Shown: positions 9,377-16,714 of the stretch, one piece after another | Numbering within the stretch: the first letter of the stretch is position 1 | How the letters are laid out: each line of letters opens with the position of its first letter | From: Pustulibacterium marinum | Lineage (GTDB): Bacteria > Bacteroidota > Bacteroidia > Flavobacteriales > Flavobacteriaceae | Length of the DNA stretch: 64,000 nucleotides | Assembly: GCF_900116665.1 (NCBI RefSeq) | Contig: NZ_FPBK01000013.1 | Coordinates: 1-64,000 of the forward strand | Direction: 5' to 3' | Program-made: the position numbers and the translations under genes | Notes under the pieces: generated by a model | Databases searched by the model: none | Told to the model about the DNA's origin: nothing | What the model saw: the letters and a program-made list of their open reading frames with translations, nothing else

Positions 9377-10051
9377 TTAATGGGTAAAGTGGTGGTACAA
9401 TGCAATAAAAATAAATCCTAAAGGAATTACAATTGCGTAAATGTTTCCTAGTTTAACAATAACGTTGCGAAACTTGCGAATACCCACCGATTGGAATGCA
9501 GACTGAAATCCGTGAAGCAAGTGAAGTGAAAGCAAAACAAAACTGATGCAGTATAGCGCAACACGCCAAATATCAGCAAATTTATCATGCATCTCTTCAT
9601 AATATCTTAAATGCTCGGTTCCTAGAATTAAACCACTCATGTCACCATCTACATACTTAACAGTGATTTCGTGTACCCAGAAGTCGTAGAAGTGTAATCC
9701 TAAAAATGCTAAAATCACAGCACCACTAACTAACATGTTTCTGGACATCCAAGAAGCATTTTCGCTTCCGCTGTATTTTGAATATTTTACAGGTCTTGCC
9801 GCTTTGTTTTTAGCTTCAAGAACAAATCCCATTACAAAGTGAAAAACAACACCAATAATTAAAATTGGTTGCATTAAAAACTGTATTAATGGGTTAGTAC
9901 CCATAAAATGGGATGCTTCGTTGAAAACATCTTCACTAAATACAGAAATAAAATTCACAGAAAAATGGAGTAACAGGAAGATTAGAAGGAAAAATGCCGA
10001 AAGAGCCATGGCTACCTTCCTTGCTATTGATGATTTTAATAATCCGCTCAT
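9377..10051 (-). CDS. sdhC: Succinate dehydrogenase cytochrome b subunit (type B)
   Basis: 224 residues with five predicted membrane helices, for example [22 protein letters not shown] and a late [14 protein letters not shown] segment. Conserved histidines ([28 protein letters not shown] end) are suitable for ligating two hemes. A single large anchor with no sdhD fits the type-B, menaquinone-linked family. It is first in the operon and is preceded by a near-consensus flavobacterial promoter. Confidence 0.93.
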   Translation of the reverse strand: MSGLLKSSIARKVAMALSAFFLLIFLLLHFSVNFISVFSEDVFNEASHFMGTNPLIQFLMQPILIIGVVFHFVMGFVLEAKNKAARPVKYSKYSGSENASWMSRNMLVSGAVILAFLGLHFYDFWVHEITVKYVDGDMSGLILGTEHLRYYEEMHDKFADIWRVALYCISFVLLSLHLLHGFQSAFQSVGIRKFRNVIVKLGNIYAIVIPLGFIFIALYHHFTH

Positions 10052-10071
10052 TGGTTATAAATTTTGTTACA

Positions 10072-10103
10072 CAAAAATAGAGTACAGGGTTTTTATTAAC
10101 AAA
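10072..10103 (-). promoter_or_regulatory. sdhCAB promoter
   Basis: On the minus strand, TTTG (10103-10100), a 20-bp spacer and TATTTTTG (10079-10072) match the Bacteroidota primary-sigma consensus TTTG-N19-TAnnTTTG. The -7 element ends 20 bp from the sdhC start codon, giving a short leader. Confidence 0.7.
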
Positions 10104-10380
10104 ACTTTGATGCTTATTTACTACCTATTTCAGCTATTTAGAATGAGTTTAAAAAGATGTGCAATACGGTATTCTCAAACGTTATAATTCGGGATGTTTT
10201 ATTGTGGAGGATTTGTAGCTTCGTTAAAATGATATATGTCATTACCGTTTTTAATTTTACAAGTAAACTTTGTGGGTTTATGTATATTGAAATAAGCCAT
10301 CTTAACAGATTTTAGCATCTATTCTCGGGCGTTTCAGTCACAAATCAATACTTTTGTTAGAAATTAAAAATTCATATTCA
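10104..10380. other. Remainder of the divergent sdhC / aminopeptidase intergenic region
   Basis: The whole sdhC-to-peptidase gap is 329 bp. Apart from the sdh promoter I see a plus-strand -7 element TACTTTTG at 10349-10356, 24 bp before the peptidase ATG, without a clear -33 partner. No RNA gene, repeat or convincing small ORF is visible. Confidence 0.4.
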
Positions 10381-11673
10381 ATGAAATACTTTCCAATAAG
10401 TAATCAATTATTTATAAAGAATAGAGCAAAATTTACAGCAGCTATGAAACCAAAGAGTTTAGCTGTTTTTAATGCTAATGATATTTACCCAATTGGAGCC
10501 GATAGTACGCTTCCATTTGAACAAAATAGAGATCTTTTTTACTTGAGTGGTGTAGACCAAGAAGAGAGTATCTTATTATTATTTCCAGATAGCGTAGATC
10601 CAAAACATAAAGAAGTTTTATTTGTTCGAGAAACCAATGAACACATAGCTATTTGGGAAGGTGAAAAATTAACCAAAGAAGCCGCTACTGAAACAAGTGG
10701 TGTTGAAACAGTATATTGGTTAACCGATTTTGAAAAAGTTTTTCACGAATTAATGTGCGAAGCAGAGCTTGTTTATTTTAACACAAATGAACATTACAGA
10801 CAGTCTGTAGAAACCGAAACACGTGAAGATCGTTTCATTCAATGGTGCAAAAAGAAATATCCGGCACATCCGTTTGCAAAATCAAATCAAATTTTACAAA
10901 ATGCCAGAGGCGTTAAAGAGCCGGAAGAATTGGCATTGATCAAAAATGCGTGTAGCATTACCGAAAAAGGTTTCAAACGTGTATTACAGTTTGTAAAACC
11001 TGGTGTGATGGAATATGAGATTGAAGCTGAATACATGCATGAATTCTTAAGAAATCGCTCTAGAGGTTTTGCCTATACACCCATTGTAGCTTCTGGTTTC
11101 AATGCCAATGTGCTTCACTACATTCAAAACAATCAGGAATGTAAAGATGGCGATATGTTATTGATGGATGTTGGTGCAGAATACGCTAATTATGCTAGTG
11201 ATATGACGCGTACTATTCCTGTAAACGGTCGTTTTACAGACCGTCAAAAAGAAGTGTACAATGCTGTTTTAAGAGTGAAAGACGAAGCAACAAAAATGTT
11301 GGTTCCAGGTACTATGTGGGCAGAGTATCATGTGGAAGTTGGAAAAATAATGACTTCGGAATTATTAGGACTTGGATTGCTAGACAAGGCTGACGTTCAA
11401 AATGAAGATCCTGCTTGGCCGGCTTATAAAAAGTACTTTATGCACGGTACAAGTCACCATATGGGATTAGATACGCATGATTACGGAGCATTGAAAACTC
11501 CTATGAAGGCTAATATGGTATTTACAGTTGAGCCAGGGATTTATATTCCGGGTGAAAATATGGGAATCCGTTTAGAGGATGATATGGTAATTCAAGAAAA
11601 CGGAGCACCTATCAATTTAATGGAAAATATTCCACTAACTGTTGAAGAAATAGAAGAGTGGATGAATAAATAA
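10381..11673 (+). CDS. pepP: Xaa-Pro aminopeptidase (M24B)
   Basis: 430 residues from the ATG at 10381 (MKYFPISNQLFIKNRAKF). A TTG 27 bp upstream keeps the frame open but lies on the promoter's -7 element. An N-terminal creatinase-like domain (~1-170) precedes the pita-bread catalytic domain. Metal ligands are visible as Asp in LLMDVGAEYANYASDMTRT, His in FMHGTSHHMGLDTHD, Glu in VEPGIYIPG and Glu in GIRLEDD. It is a cytoplasmic enzyme that removes N-terminal residues preceding proline. It is monocistronic: its own promoter element lies upstream and a long hairpin follows. Confidence 0.92.
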   Translation: MKYFPISNQLFIKNRAKFTAAMKPKSLAVFNANDIYPIGADSTLPFEQNRDLFYLSGVDQEESILLLFPDSVDPKHKEVLFVRETNEHIAIWEGEKLTKEAATETSGVETVYWLTDFEKVFHELMCEAELVYFNTNEHYRQSVETETREDRFIQWCKKKYPAHPFAKSNQILQNARGVKEPEELALIKNACSITEKGFKRVLQFVKPGVMEYEIEAEYMHEFLRNRSRGFAYTPIVASGFNANVLHYIQNNQECKDGDMLLMDVGAEYANYASDMTRTIPVNGRFTDRQKEVYNAVLRVKDEATKMLVPGTMWAEYHVEVGKIMTSELLGLGLLDKADVQNEDPAWPAYKKYFMHGTSHHMGLDTHDYGALKTPMKANMVFTVEPGIYIPGENMGIRLEDDMVIQENGAPINLMENIPLTVEEIEEWMNK

Positions 11674-11691
11674 TATACATGTGCTAATGCT

Positions 11692-11749
11692 AGAAAGCTA
11701 TCTTAAACAACGTACTTCCTTTATCATTTTTCGTTTAAGATAGCTTTCT
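11692..11749. terminator. Long inverted repeat after the aminopeptidase gene
   Basis: Perfect 17-bp arms (AGAAAGCTATCTTAAAC, 11692-11708, and its complement at 11733-11749) enclose a 24-nt AT-rich loop and are followed by TTATTTTTA. A terminator is likely. The arms are unusually long and the loop unusually large for a simple rho-independent site, so an RNA-stability element is also possible. Confidence 0.6.
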
Positions 11750-11770
11750 TTATTTTTAAGAAACTTCTTT

Positions 11771-12550
11771 ATGCCACAACTTATATATCAAAACAAGAAC
11801 GTACATTACCAAACTTCCGGCAGCGGAAAAGTAGTTGTATTACTGCATGGATTTTTAGAGTCGCTTAAAATTTGGAATTCATTTTCAGCAGAGCTTTCTA
11901 AAGATTATCAAGTAATTGCTATTGATTTACCGGGGCATGGAACAACTGATGTTTTTGCAGAAGTTCATACCATGGAGTTTATGGCAGCAGTGGTTCATGA
12001 AGTTTTGGTTGCCGAAAATATCTTGAAGGCAGCATTCATCGGGCATTCCATGGGAGGTTATGTGGCATTAGCATTTCTGAAAAATTATCCTGATTTGGTT
12101 TCTCACTTAATGCTGTTCAATTCATCAGCGTCTGAAGATTCCGAAGAGAAAAAGCAAAATCGTGACCGTGGAATAAAAGTGGTACAGCAGATGCCTGAAA
12201 ATTTCATAAGCATGGGAGTCATGAATCTGTTTTCTGAAGATCATAAGAAAACATTTGCACCTGAGATTGCTACATTAAAAGAGCAAGCATTGCAAACGCC
12301 GGTTGCTGGAGTTATTGCTGCGCTTGCCGGAATGAAACTGCGAAAAGCTTCGGTTCAAACGCTTAAAGAAGCCAGTATTGTGAAACACTACATTATAGGA
12401 AACCAAGATCCTACCATTCAAGTAGCAGAAATTCTTGATCAGGCAGATGAAGTGGAAGCAGACACTACAGTAGTTGCGGGCGGACACATGAGCTACATAG
12501 AAAATAAGGACGAAGCCTTGCAAGCTATTTTATCATTCTTGGCAAAGTAA
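11771..12550 (+). CDS. Alpha/beta-fold hydrolase
   Basis: 259 residues. The oxyanion-hole motif VVLLHGFLES lies near residue 25. The nucleophile elbow is GHSMGGYVAL (Ser near residue 99), with a likely acid in the GNQDPTIQ region and the final His in GGHMSYIEN. It has no signal peptide and is cytoplasmic. It belongs to the broad AB-hydrolase_1 group (esterase, haloperoxidase-like, MenH-like). The sequence does not fix the substrate, and MenH assignment is not supported by any men gene here. Its stop overlaps the next start (TAATG), so it is translationally coupled to the GNAT gene. Confidence 0.85.
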   Translation: MPQLIYQNKNVHYQTSGSGKVVVLLHGFLESLKIWNSFSAELSKDYQVIAIDLPGHGTTDVFAEVHTMEFMAAVVHEVLVAENILKAAFIGHSMGGYVALAFLKNYPDLVSHLMLFNSSASEDSEEKKQNRDRGIKVVQQMPENFISMGVMNLFSEDHKKTFAPEIATLKEQALQTPVAGVIAALAGMKLRKASVQTLKEASIVKHYIIGNQDPTIQVAEILDQADEVEADTTVVAGGHMSYIENKDEALQAILSFLAK

Positions 12551-13044
12551 TGATGGTTCGGTTATTAGAAACAGAACATAGTAAGGAAGCTTTTGAAATC
12601 ATTCAAGCGGTTGTGAGTCAAATCCGCGAGCGAAACCTAGATCAATGGGATGAATTGTATCCAACTCAGCAAATTATCATCAACGATATTTCGCAACAAC
12701 ATGCCTACGGTTATTTTCTAGATGAAAAACTTGTGGGGTATATGGCACTGAACGAAGCGTATGATGTGGAATATGACGAAGTGCCGTGGAAAACTACGGG
12801 GAAATTTCTGGTAGTACATCGGTTATCTGTGCATCCAAATGTTCAGAAAGTGGGTGTGGCCAAAGCTATGATGCAGGCTGTAGAAACGATTGCGCTAGAA
12901 AATAATTACGATTGTCTTCGGTTTGATTGCTTCACCAAAAATGATATTGCAAATCAATTCTACCAAAAATTAGGATTCGAAAGTCCGGGAAATGTCTTTT
13001 TTAGAAAAGGAGAATTTTACTGCTACGAGAAGCAATTGCGATAG
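12550..13044 (+). CDS. GNAT-family N-acetyltransferase
   Basis: 164 residues. The acetyl-CoA-binding motif region is VVHRLSVHPNVQKVGVAKAMMQAVE, followed by LRFDCFTKNDIANQFYQKLGF, the typical beta5-helix-beta6 end of GNAT proteins. The acceptor is unknown. The start overlaps the hydrolase stop by one base (TAATG). A second ATG directly follows and could also be used. It is the last gene before the strongly operator-marked BlaI operon. Confidence 0.85.
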   Translation: MMVRLLETEHSKEAFEIIQAVVSQIRERNLDQWDELYPTQQIIINDISQQHAYGYFLDEKLVGYMALNEAYDVEYDEVPWKTTGKFLVVHRLSVHPNVQKVGVAKAMMQAVETIALENNYDCLRFDCFTKNDIANQFYQKLGFESPGNVFFRKGEFYCYEKQLR

Positions 13045-13092
13045 TTTGTAAGAATTCGATTTAATAAACATCAATATTTTTTTAAATTTATC

Positions 13093-13158
13093 AACTAAAA
13101 AATTAGTTTAAACTAAATAATTAGTTATATTTGATCTGTTGAAACTAAAAAATTAGTT
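13093..13158 (+). promoter_or_regulatory. BlaI-operon promoter with three 16-bp palindromic operators
   Basis: Palindromes AACTAAAAAATTAGTT (13093-13108), AACTAAATAATTAGTT (13111-13126) and AACTAAAAAATTAGTT (13143-13158) share perfect AACTAA/TTAGTT arms. A -7 element TATATTTG (13126-13133) and a weak -33 TTAG (13103-13106, 19-bp spacer) lie among them. Operator 1 covers the -33, operator 2 fills the spacer up to the -7, and operator 3 sits in the leader 6 bp before the blaI ATG. BlaI/MecI proteins bind short ACTA/TAGT-type dyads, so this is probably autorepression of the whole operon. Confidence 0.85.
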
Positions 13159-13164
13159 GAAAAA

Positions 13165-13527
13165 ATGAAGCAACTTACAAAAGCTGAAGAAGAGATCATG
13201 CATGTTTTATGGCAGTTGAGCGTAGCTACTGTAAATCAAATTATTGATGAATTACCAGAACCGAAACCAAAGTACAATACGGTTTCTACCATTGTTCGTA
13301 TCTTAGAGGGGAAAGGGTTTGTAGATCACGAACAAGAAGGTAAGGGATATAAATATTTCCCGCTGGTAAAAAAATCAGATTACAGCAATCAAAGCTTAAC
13401 CAAATTGGTAGATAACTACTTTCAAGGTTCATTTAAAAGTATGGTCTCTTTCTTTATGAAGAAAAACGATATTAGCCTTCGCGAGATGGAAGAAATTTTA
13501 AAACATGTAGAAGACGAAGAAAAATAA
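13165..13527 (+). CDS. BlaI/MecI/CopY-family repressor
   Basis: 120 residues, the usual family size. The N-terminal winged helix (~1-75: LTKAEEEIMHVLWQL, YNTVSTIVRILEGKGFVDHE) is typical, and a C-terminal helical dimerisation part follows. In BlaI/MecI systems the repressor is removed when a partner M56 membrane protease (BlaR1/MecR1) is activated. Three such proteases follow directly (19 bp to the first). Three identical-arm palindromes over its own promoter support autoregulation. There is no beta-lactamase or PBP2a gene nearby, so the regulon is something else. Confidence 0.93.
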   Translation: MKQLTKAEEEIMHVLWQLSVATVNQIIDELPEPKPKYNTVSTIVRILEGKGFVDHEQEGKGYKYFPLVKKSDYSNQSLTKLVDNYFQGSFKSMVSFFMKKNDISLREMEEILKHVEDEEK

Positions 13528-13546
13528 CCACTAAAAACCATTTGCT

Positions 13547-15100
13547 ATGCTACCATATATACTTCTTGTTATTGCGGGGCAAACCATGTTTTTGCTGTTG
13601 TATGATGTGTTACTAAAAAAGTCGACTTTTTTCAATAGTAACAGAGCGTATCTTTTAATTACATCGGCATTGTCTTTTGTATTGCCGTTATTGAAATTTC
13701 AATTTTTTGAAAATTCAGTTCCGGAAGTGATTCGAATTACTACCTACACAAAAAATGAAACTCAGGTGGTTTTGTTAGATGGTATTACGCTTACCGCAAA
13801 ATCAAATGTTTCATTTTGGTCTCAACTAGGTACATGGGAGTGGGTTTTTATAGCAGGTTGTTTGGTGAGTTTAGTTGTGTTCAGCTTCAAATTATATAAA
13901 TTATTCAAACTGAAGTTTGGTGGAAAAAAAGTGGTTCATGGTACGTTTACCGAGATCATAATTCCGAAATCTTCTGTAGCTTTTTCCTTTTTTCATTGGA
14001 TGTTTTTAGGGGAAAAAGTAAAGCAAAAACCATTCTCGCATATTGTTGCGCATGAGTTGGTTCACATTCAACAAAAACATAGCTGGGATCTTTTGTATTT
14101 CGAGATATTGCGCGTTGTATGCTGGTTTAATCCGCTAGTATATATGTATCAAAATCGCATTGCGGAATTACACGAGTTCATTGCCGATAGTAAAACGTCT
14201 CAACAGAACAAGAAAGAACATTATCAGCAATTGTTACAAGAAGTATTTCAAACAGAGAATATTTCCTTCATCAATCAATTTTTCAATCATTCATTAATCA
14301 AAAAACGAATTGTTATGTTACAAAAATCAAATTCTAAAAAGAGAGAATTACTTAACTATAGTTTCCTGTTACCAACTATTGTGGCGTTACTTTGGTATTC
14401 ATCGTCCGTTGGACAAGAAAAAGAAACGGCTAATCATCTTGAAGAAAAAATAGTAGTGGGTTATGCCACGGAAAAGGAAGCAACCTCTGCTAAACCAACG
14501 TCTGACCTCAAAGAAATTGTAGTAGAAGGTTATGCCGAACCAAAGACAGAAAAGTCGGTGGTAGAAGCAAATCCGATGGAAGAAGTAATTGTAGAAGGTT
14601 ACGAAAAACCAGTACAGGAAAAGCAAGAAGGAGTGAAAGTAGTTGGGTTTTCTACTGAAAAAGTACCTGTGAAAACGACTAAAGTGGTAACTATGCCAGA
14701 ACTTGTGGTAATGGGATATCCAAAGGAAGCAACTGCACAAACAGATTCTGTAATTCCGTTCATATTGGCTAAAGTGAAACCAGCTTTTAAAGGATATGAA
14801 AATACCGAAAATCCTACCGAAACTTTTGAAGAACGTTTGAATGATCATGTTCGCCGTGTATTTACCTATCCGAAGGAAGCTCAAGAGAATAATGAACAGG
14901 GTAGAATACAAGTGAAGTTTCAGATCATGGAATCTGGAAAAGTAAAAGTGATTGAAACCGTTGGGAAATCGGTATTACTCAGTCAGGAGGCAAAACGAAT
15001 TATAGAATCGTTGCCAGAATTAATTCCGGCGAAAGACGACAACGGAAATGTGATTACCGTTCAATATGCGTATCCCATTGTTTTTGTATTAGCTCAATAA
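13547..15100 (+). CDS. M56 (BlaR1-like) membrane metallopeptidase with VVxGY repeats and TonB-C-like domain, copy 1
   Basis: 517 residues. TM1 (~3-20), TM2 (~33-50), a periplasmic loop (~51-95), TM3 (~97-118), a cytoplasmic zinc-protease domain with HELVH at 169-173 and ELHEFIAD at ~207-214, TM4 (~271-288), then a periplasmic part. Residues ~299-391 hold five spaced copies of a [IV]VVxGY-type peptide (KIVVGY, EIVVEGY, EVIVEGY, VKVVGF, ELVVMGY). Residues ~405-517 form a TonB-C-like domain (KPAFKGYEN ... FTYPKEAQEN ... YAYPIVF). It has no penicillin-binding SxxK sensor. In the BlaR1 model, sensing outside activates the inner protease against BlaI. It differs from copies 2 and 3 in lacking a Cys after TM4. 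Confidence 0.9.
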   Translation: MLPYILLVIAGQTMFLLLYDVLLKKSTFFNSNRAYLLITSALSFVLPLLKFQFFENSVPEVIRITTYTKNETQVVLLDGITLTAKSNVSFWSQLGTWEWVFIAGCLVSLVVFSFKLYKLFKLKFGGKKVVHGTFTEIIIPKSSVAFSFFHWMFLGEKVKQKPFSHIVAHELVHIQQKHSWDLLYFEILRVVCWFNPLVYMYQNRIAELHEFIADSKTSQQNKKEHYQQLLQEVFQTENISFINQFFNHSLIKKRIVMLQKSNSKKRELLNYSFLLPTIVALLWYSSSVGQEKETANHLEEKIVVGYATEKEATSAKPTSDLKEIVVEGYAEPKTEKSVVEANPMEEVIVEGYEKPVQEKQEGVKVVGFSTEKVPVKTTKVVTMPELVVMGYPKEATAQTDSVIPFILAKVKPAFKGYENTENPTETFEERLNDHVRRVFTYPKEAQENNEQGRIQVKFQIMESGKVKVIETVGKSVLLSQEAKRIIESLPELIPAKDDNGNVITVQYAYPIVFVLAQ

Positions 15101-15112
15101 AAATTAGTAAAT

Positions 15113-16702
15113 ATGTTGCAGTACCTTGTTTTATCCATAGCGTGTCAAGTGTTGTTTTTATTGTTGTACGATGTATTCTTAAAAAAAGAAACATTCTTCA
15201 ACAGCAATAGAGCGTATTTGTTATTTACACCGCTAATCTCATTGGTATTGCCATTGATACACATACCAAATTTTGGTAAAATAGTTCCAAGAGCTTTTGT
15301 GTTGCCGAAACTAGAAGTTGCAACAACTTCAGAAAGTGTAGTTCAACTACAAGAAGTTGTGGTTACAGGCGAAAGTTCACAAAATTTATGGAGTCAAATA
15401 ACTGCTGTTGAGCTTGTGTTTATAATTGGAGTGCTTTTAAGTTTTTCTTATTTTCTTTTCAAAATCATCAGTATTTCAAAGCTTAAAGAACGAGGAACTA
15501 TAAAATGGAAATTCGGGTTTTACGAAGTAACCATTCCAAAATCAAATATTGCCTTTTCATTCTTCAATAACATGTTTCTGGGAGAAGAGGTAAAGCAGAA
15601 AAATCATGATCATATCATAGCGCACGAGTTGGTACATATTCAGCAAAAACATAGTTGGGATTTGCTGTATTTTGAAGTGTTTCGTATTGTTTTTTGGTTC
15701 AATCCATTAGTATACATGTATCAAAAACGAATTACGGAATTACACGAATTTATTGCCGATAGAAAAACGTCTCAACAAAACAAGAAAGAACACTATCAGC
15801 AATTATTACAAGAAGTATTTCAAACCGAAAATATCTCATTTATCAATCAATTTTTCAATCAATCATTAATCAAAAAACGAATCAAAATGTTACAAAAATC
15901 AAATTCAAAGAAAAGAGAACTTTTCAAATATGTATTAATCATTCCAATGCTTGCCGGAATTTTAGCTTATACCGCTGCTTGCTCGCAAGACGAAACCGAG
16001 ACGATTACACAAGAAGAAACAGCTGAGGTTTCAGAAAAAGCTTTAAAGCTTCAGTATTTAAAAGAAATCCAAGACAAAGTAGCTGCCGGAGAAAATATAC
16101 ATGATCTTATGGTTGCTTTTATGAAGATAGAAGATAAAGGAGAAAATGTTCCCTCTACATTTGAAGAACATTGTTACCAGTCTATGTTATTGTATGTAAT
16201 GGCAGATAAAATGAGGTTGGAAGAAGATAAAAAGGAGGAGATTAAAGAAAGTCTATTTAATAGTACTTATGACGAATATCTAGTACGTTTTAATTCTGAA
16301 AAGAAGTTTAACACAGCAAAAGAAGTTACCTATTTTGACGACGATTATGCCGATGCAACTCCGTTTACTAGGGTAGCGAAGAAACCTGTTTTTAAGGGTT
16401 GCGAAAATGCTGTTGATGCAAGTGAATGTTTCAAAACCAAATTAGATGCTTTTATAGCCGCCAATTTTAAATATCCTGAGTCTGCAAAAGCAGAAGGAAT
16501 TCAAGGAAGACAATACGTAATGTTTACCATTGGAACAGATGGAAATGTGCATGTAAGTGGTTTAAGAGGAAATGATGAGCGTTTGGAACAAGAAGCAAAA
16601 CGCTTGATTGAAGCACTACCAACAATGATCCCGGGAGAAGATGCTAATGGAAATAAAGTTCCGGTAACTTTTGCATACCCAATTGTTTTTAAACTTTCAT
16701 AA
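15113..16702 (+). CDS. M56 (BlaR1-like) membrane metallopeptidase with TonB-C-like domain, copy 2
   Basis: 529 residues, 12 bp after copy 1. It has the same layout: four TM helices, HELVH at 171-175 in the cytoplasmic domain, and a C-terminal TonB-C-like domain (~430-529: KPVFKGCEN, FKYPESAKAEGIQG, FAYPIVF). The periplasmic TM2-TM3 loop carries QLQEVVVTGE (78-87), which looks like the TonB box of Bacteroidota receptors. The TM4 segment (KKRELFKYVLIIPMLAGIL... then TAACSQDE) looks like an internal lipoprotein signal. The linker (~290-420) is helical and charged and has no recognised domain. The zinc-domain region is almost identical to copy 3. Confidence 0.9.
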   Translation: MLQYLVLSIACQVLFLLLYDVFLKKETFFNSNRAYLLFTPLISLVLPLIHIPNFGKIVPRAFVLPKLEVATTSESVVQLQEVVVTGESSQNLWSQITAVELVFIIGVLLSFSYFLFKIISISKLKERGTIKWKFGFYEVTIPKSNIAFSFFNNMFLGEEVKQKNHDHIIAHELVHIQQKHSWDLLYFEVFRIVFWFNPLVYMYQKRITELHEFIADRKTSQQNKKEHYQQLLQEVFQTENISFINQFFNQSLIKKRIKMLQKSNSKKRELFKYVLIIPMLAGILAYTAACSQDETETITQEETAEVSEKALKLQYLKEIQDKVAAGENIHDLMVAFMKIEDKGENVPSTFEEHCYQSMLLYVMADKMRLEEDKKEEIKESLFNSTYDEYLVRFNSEKKFNTAKEVTYFDDDYADATPFTRVAKKPVFKGCENAVDASECFKTKLDAFIAANFKYPESAKAEGIQGRQYVMFTIGTDGNVHVSGLRGNDERLEQEAKRLIEALPTMIPGEDANGNKVPVTFAYPIVFKLS

Positions 16703-16714
16703 ACACATAATTCT

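Noticed and set aside
9921-10187. 88-codon frame on + strand over the sdhC start
   Set aside because: Overlaps sdhC coding and its consensus promoter; shadow.
14399-14911. 170-codon frame antisense to M56 copy 1
   Set aside because: Phe/Tyr/Ser-rich translation of the repeat-bearing linker on the opposite strand; no start context or family.
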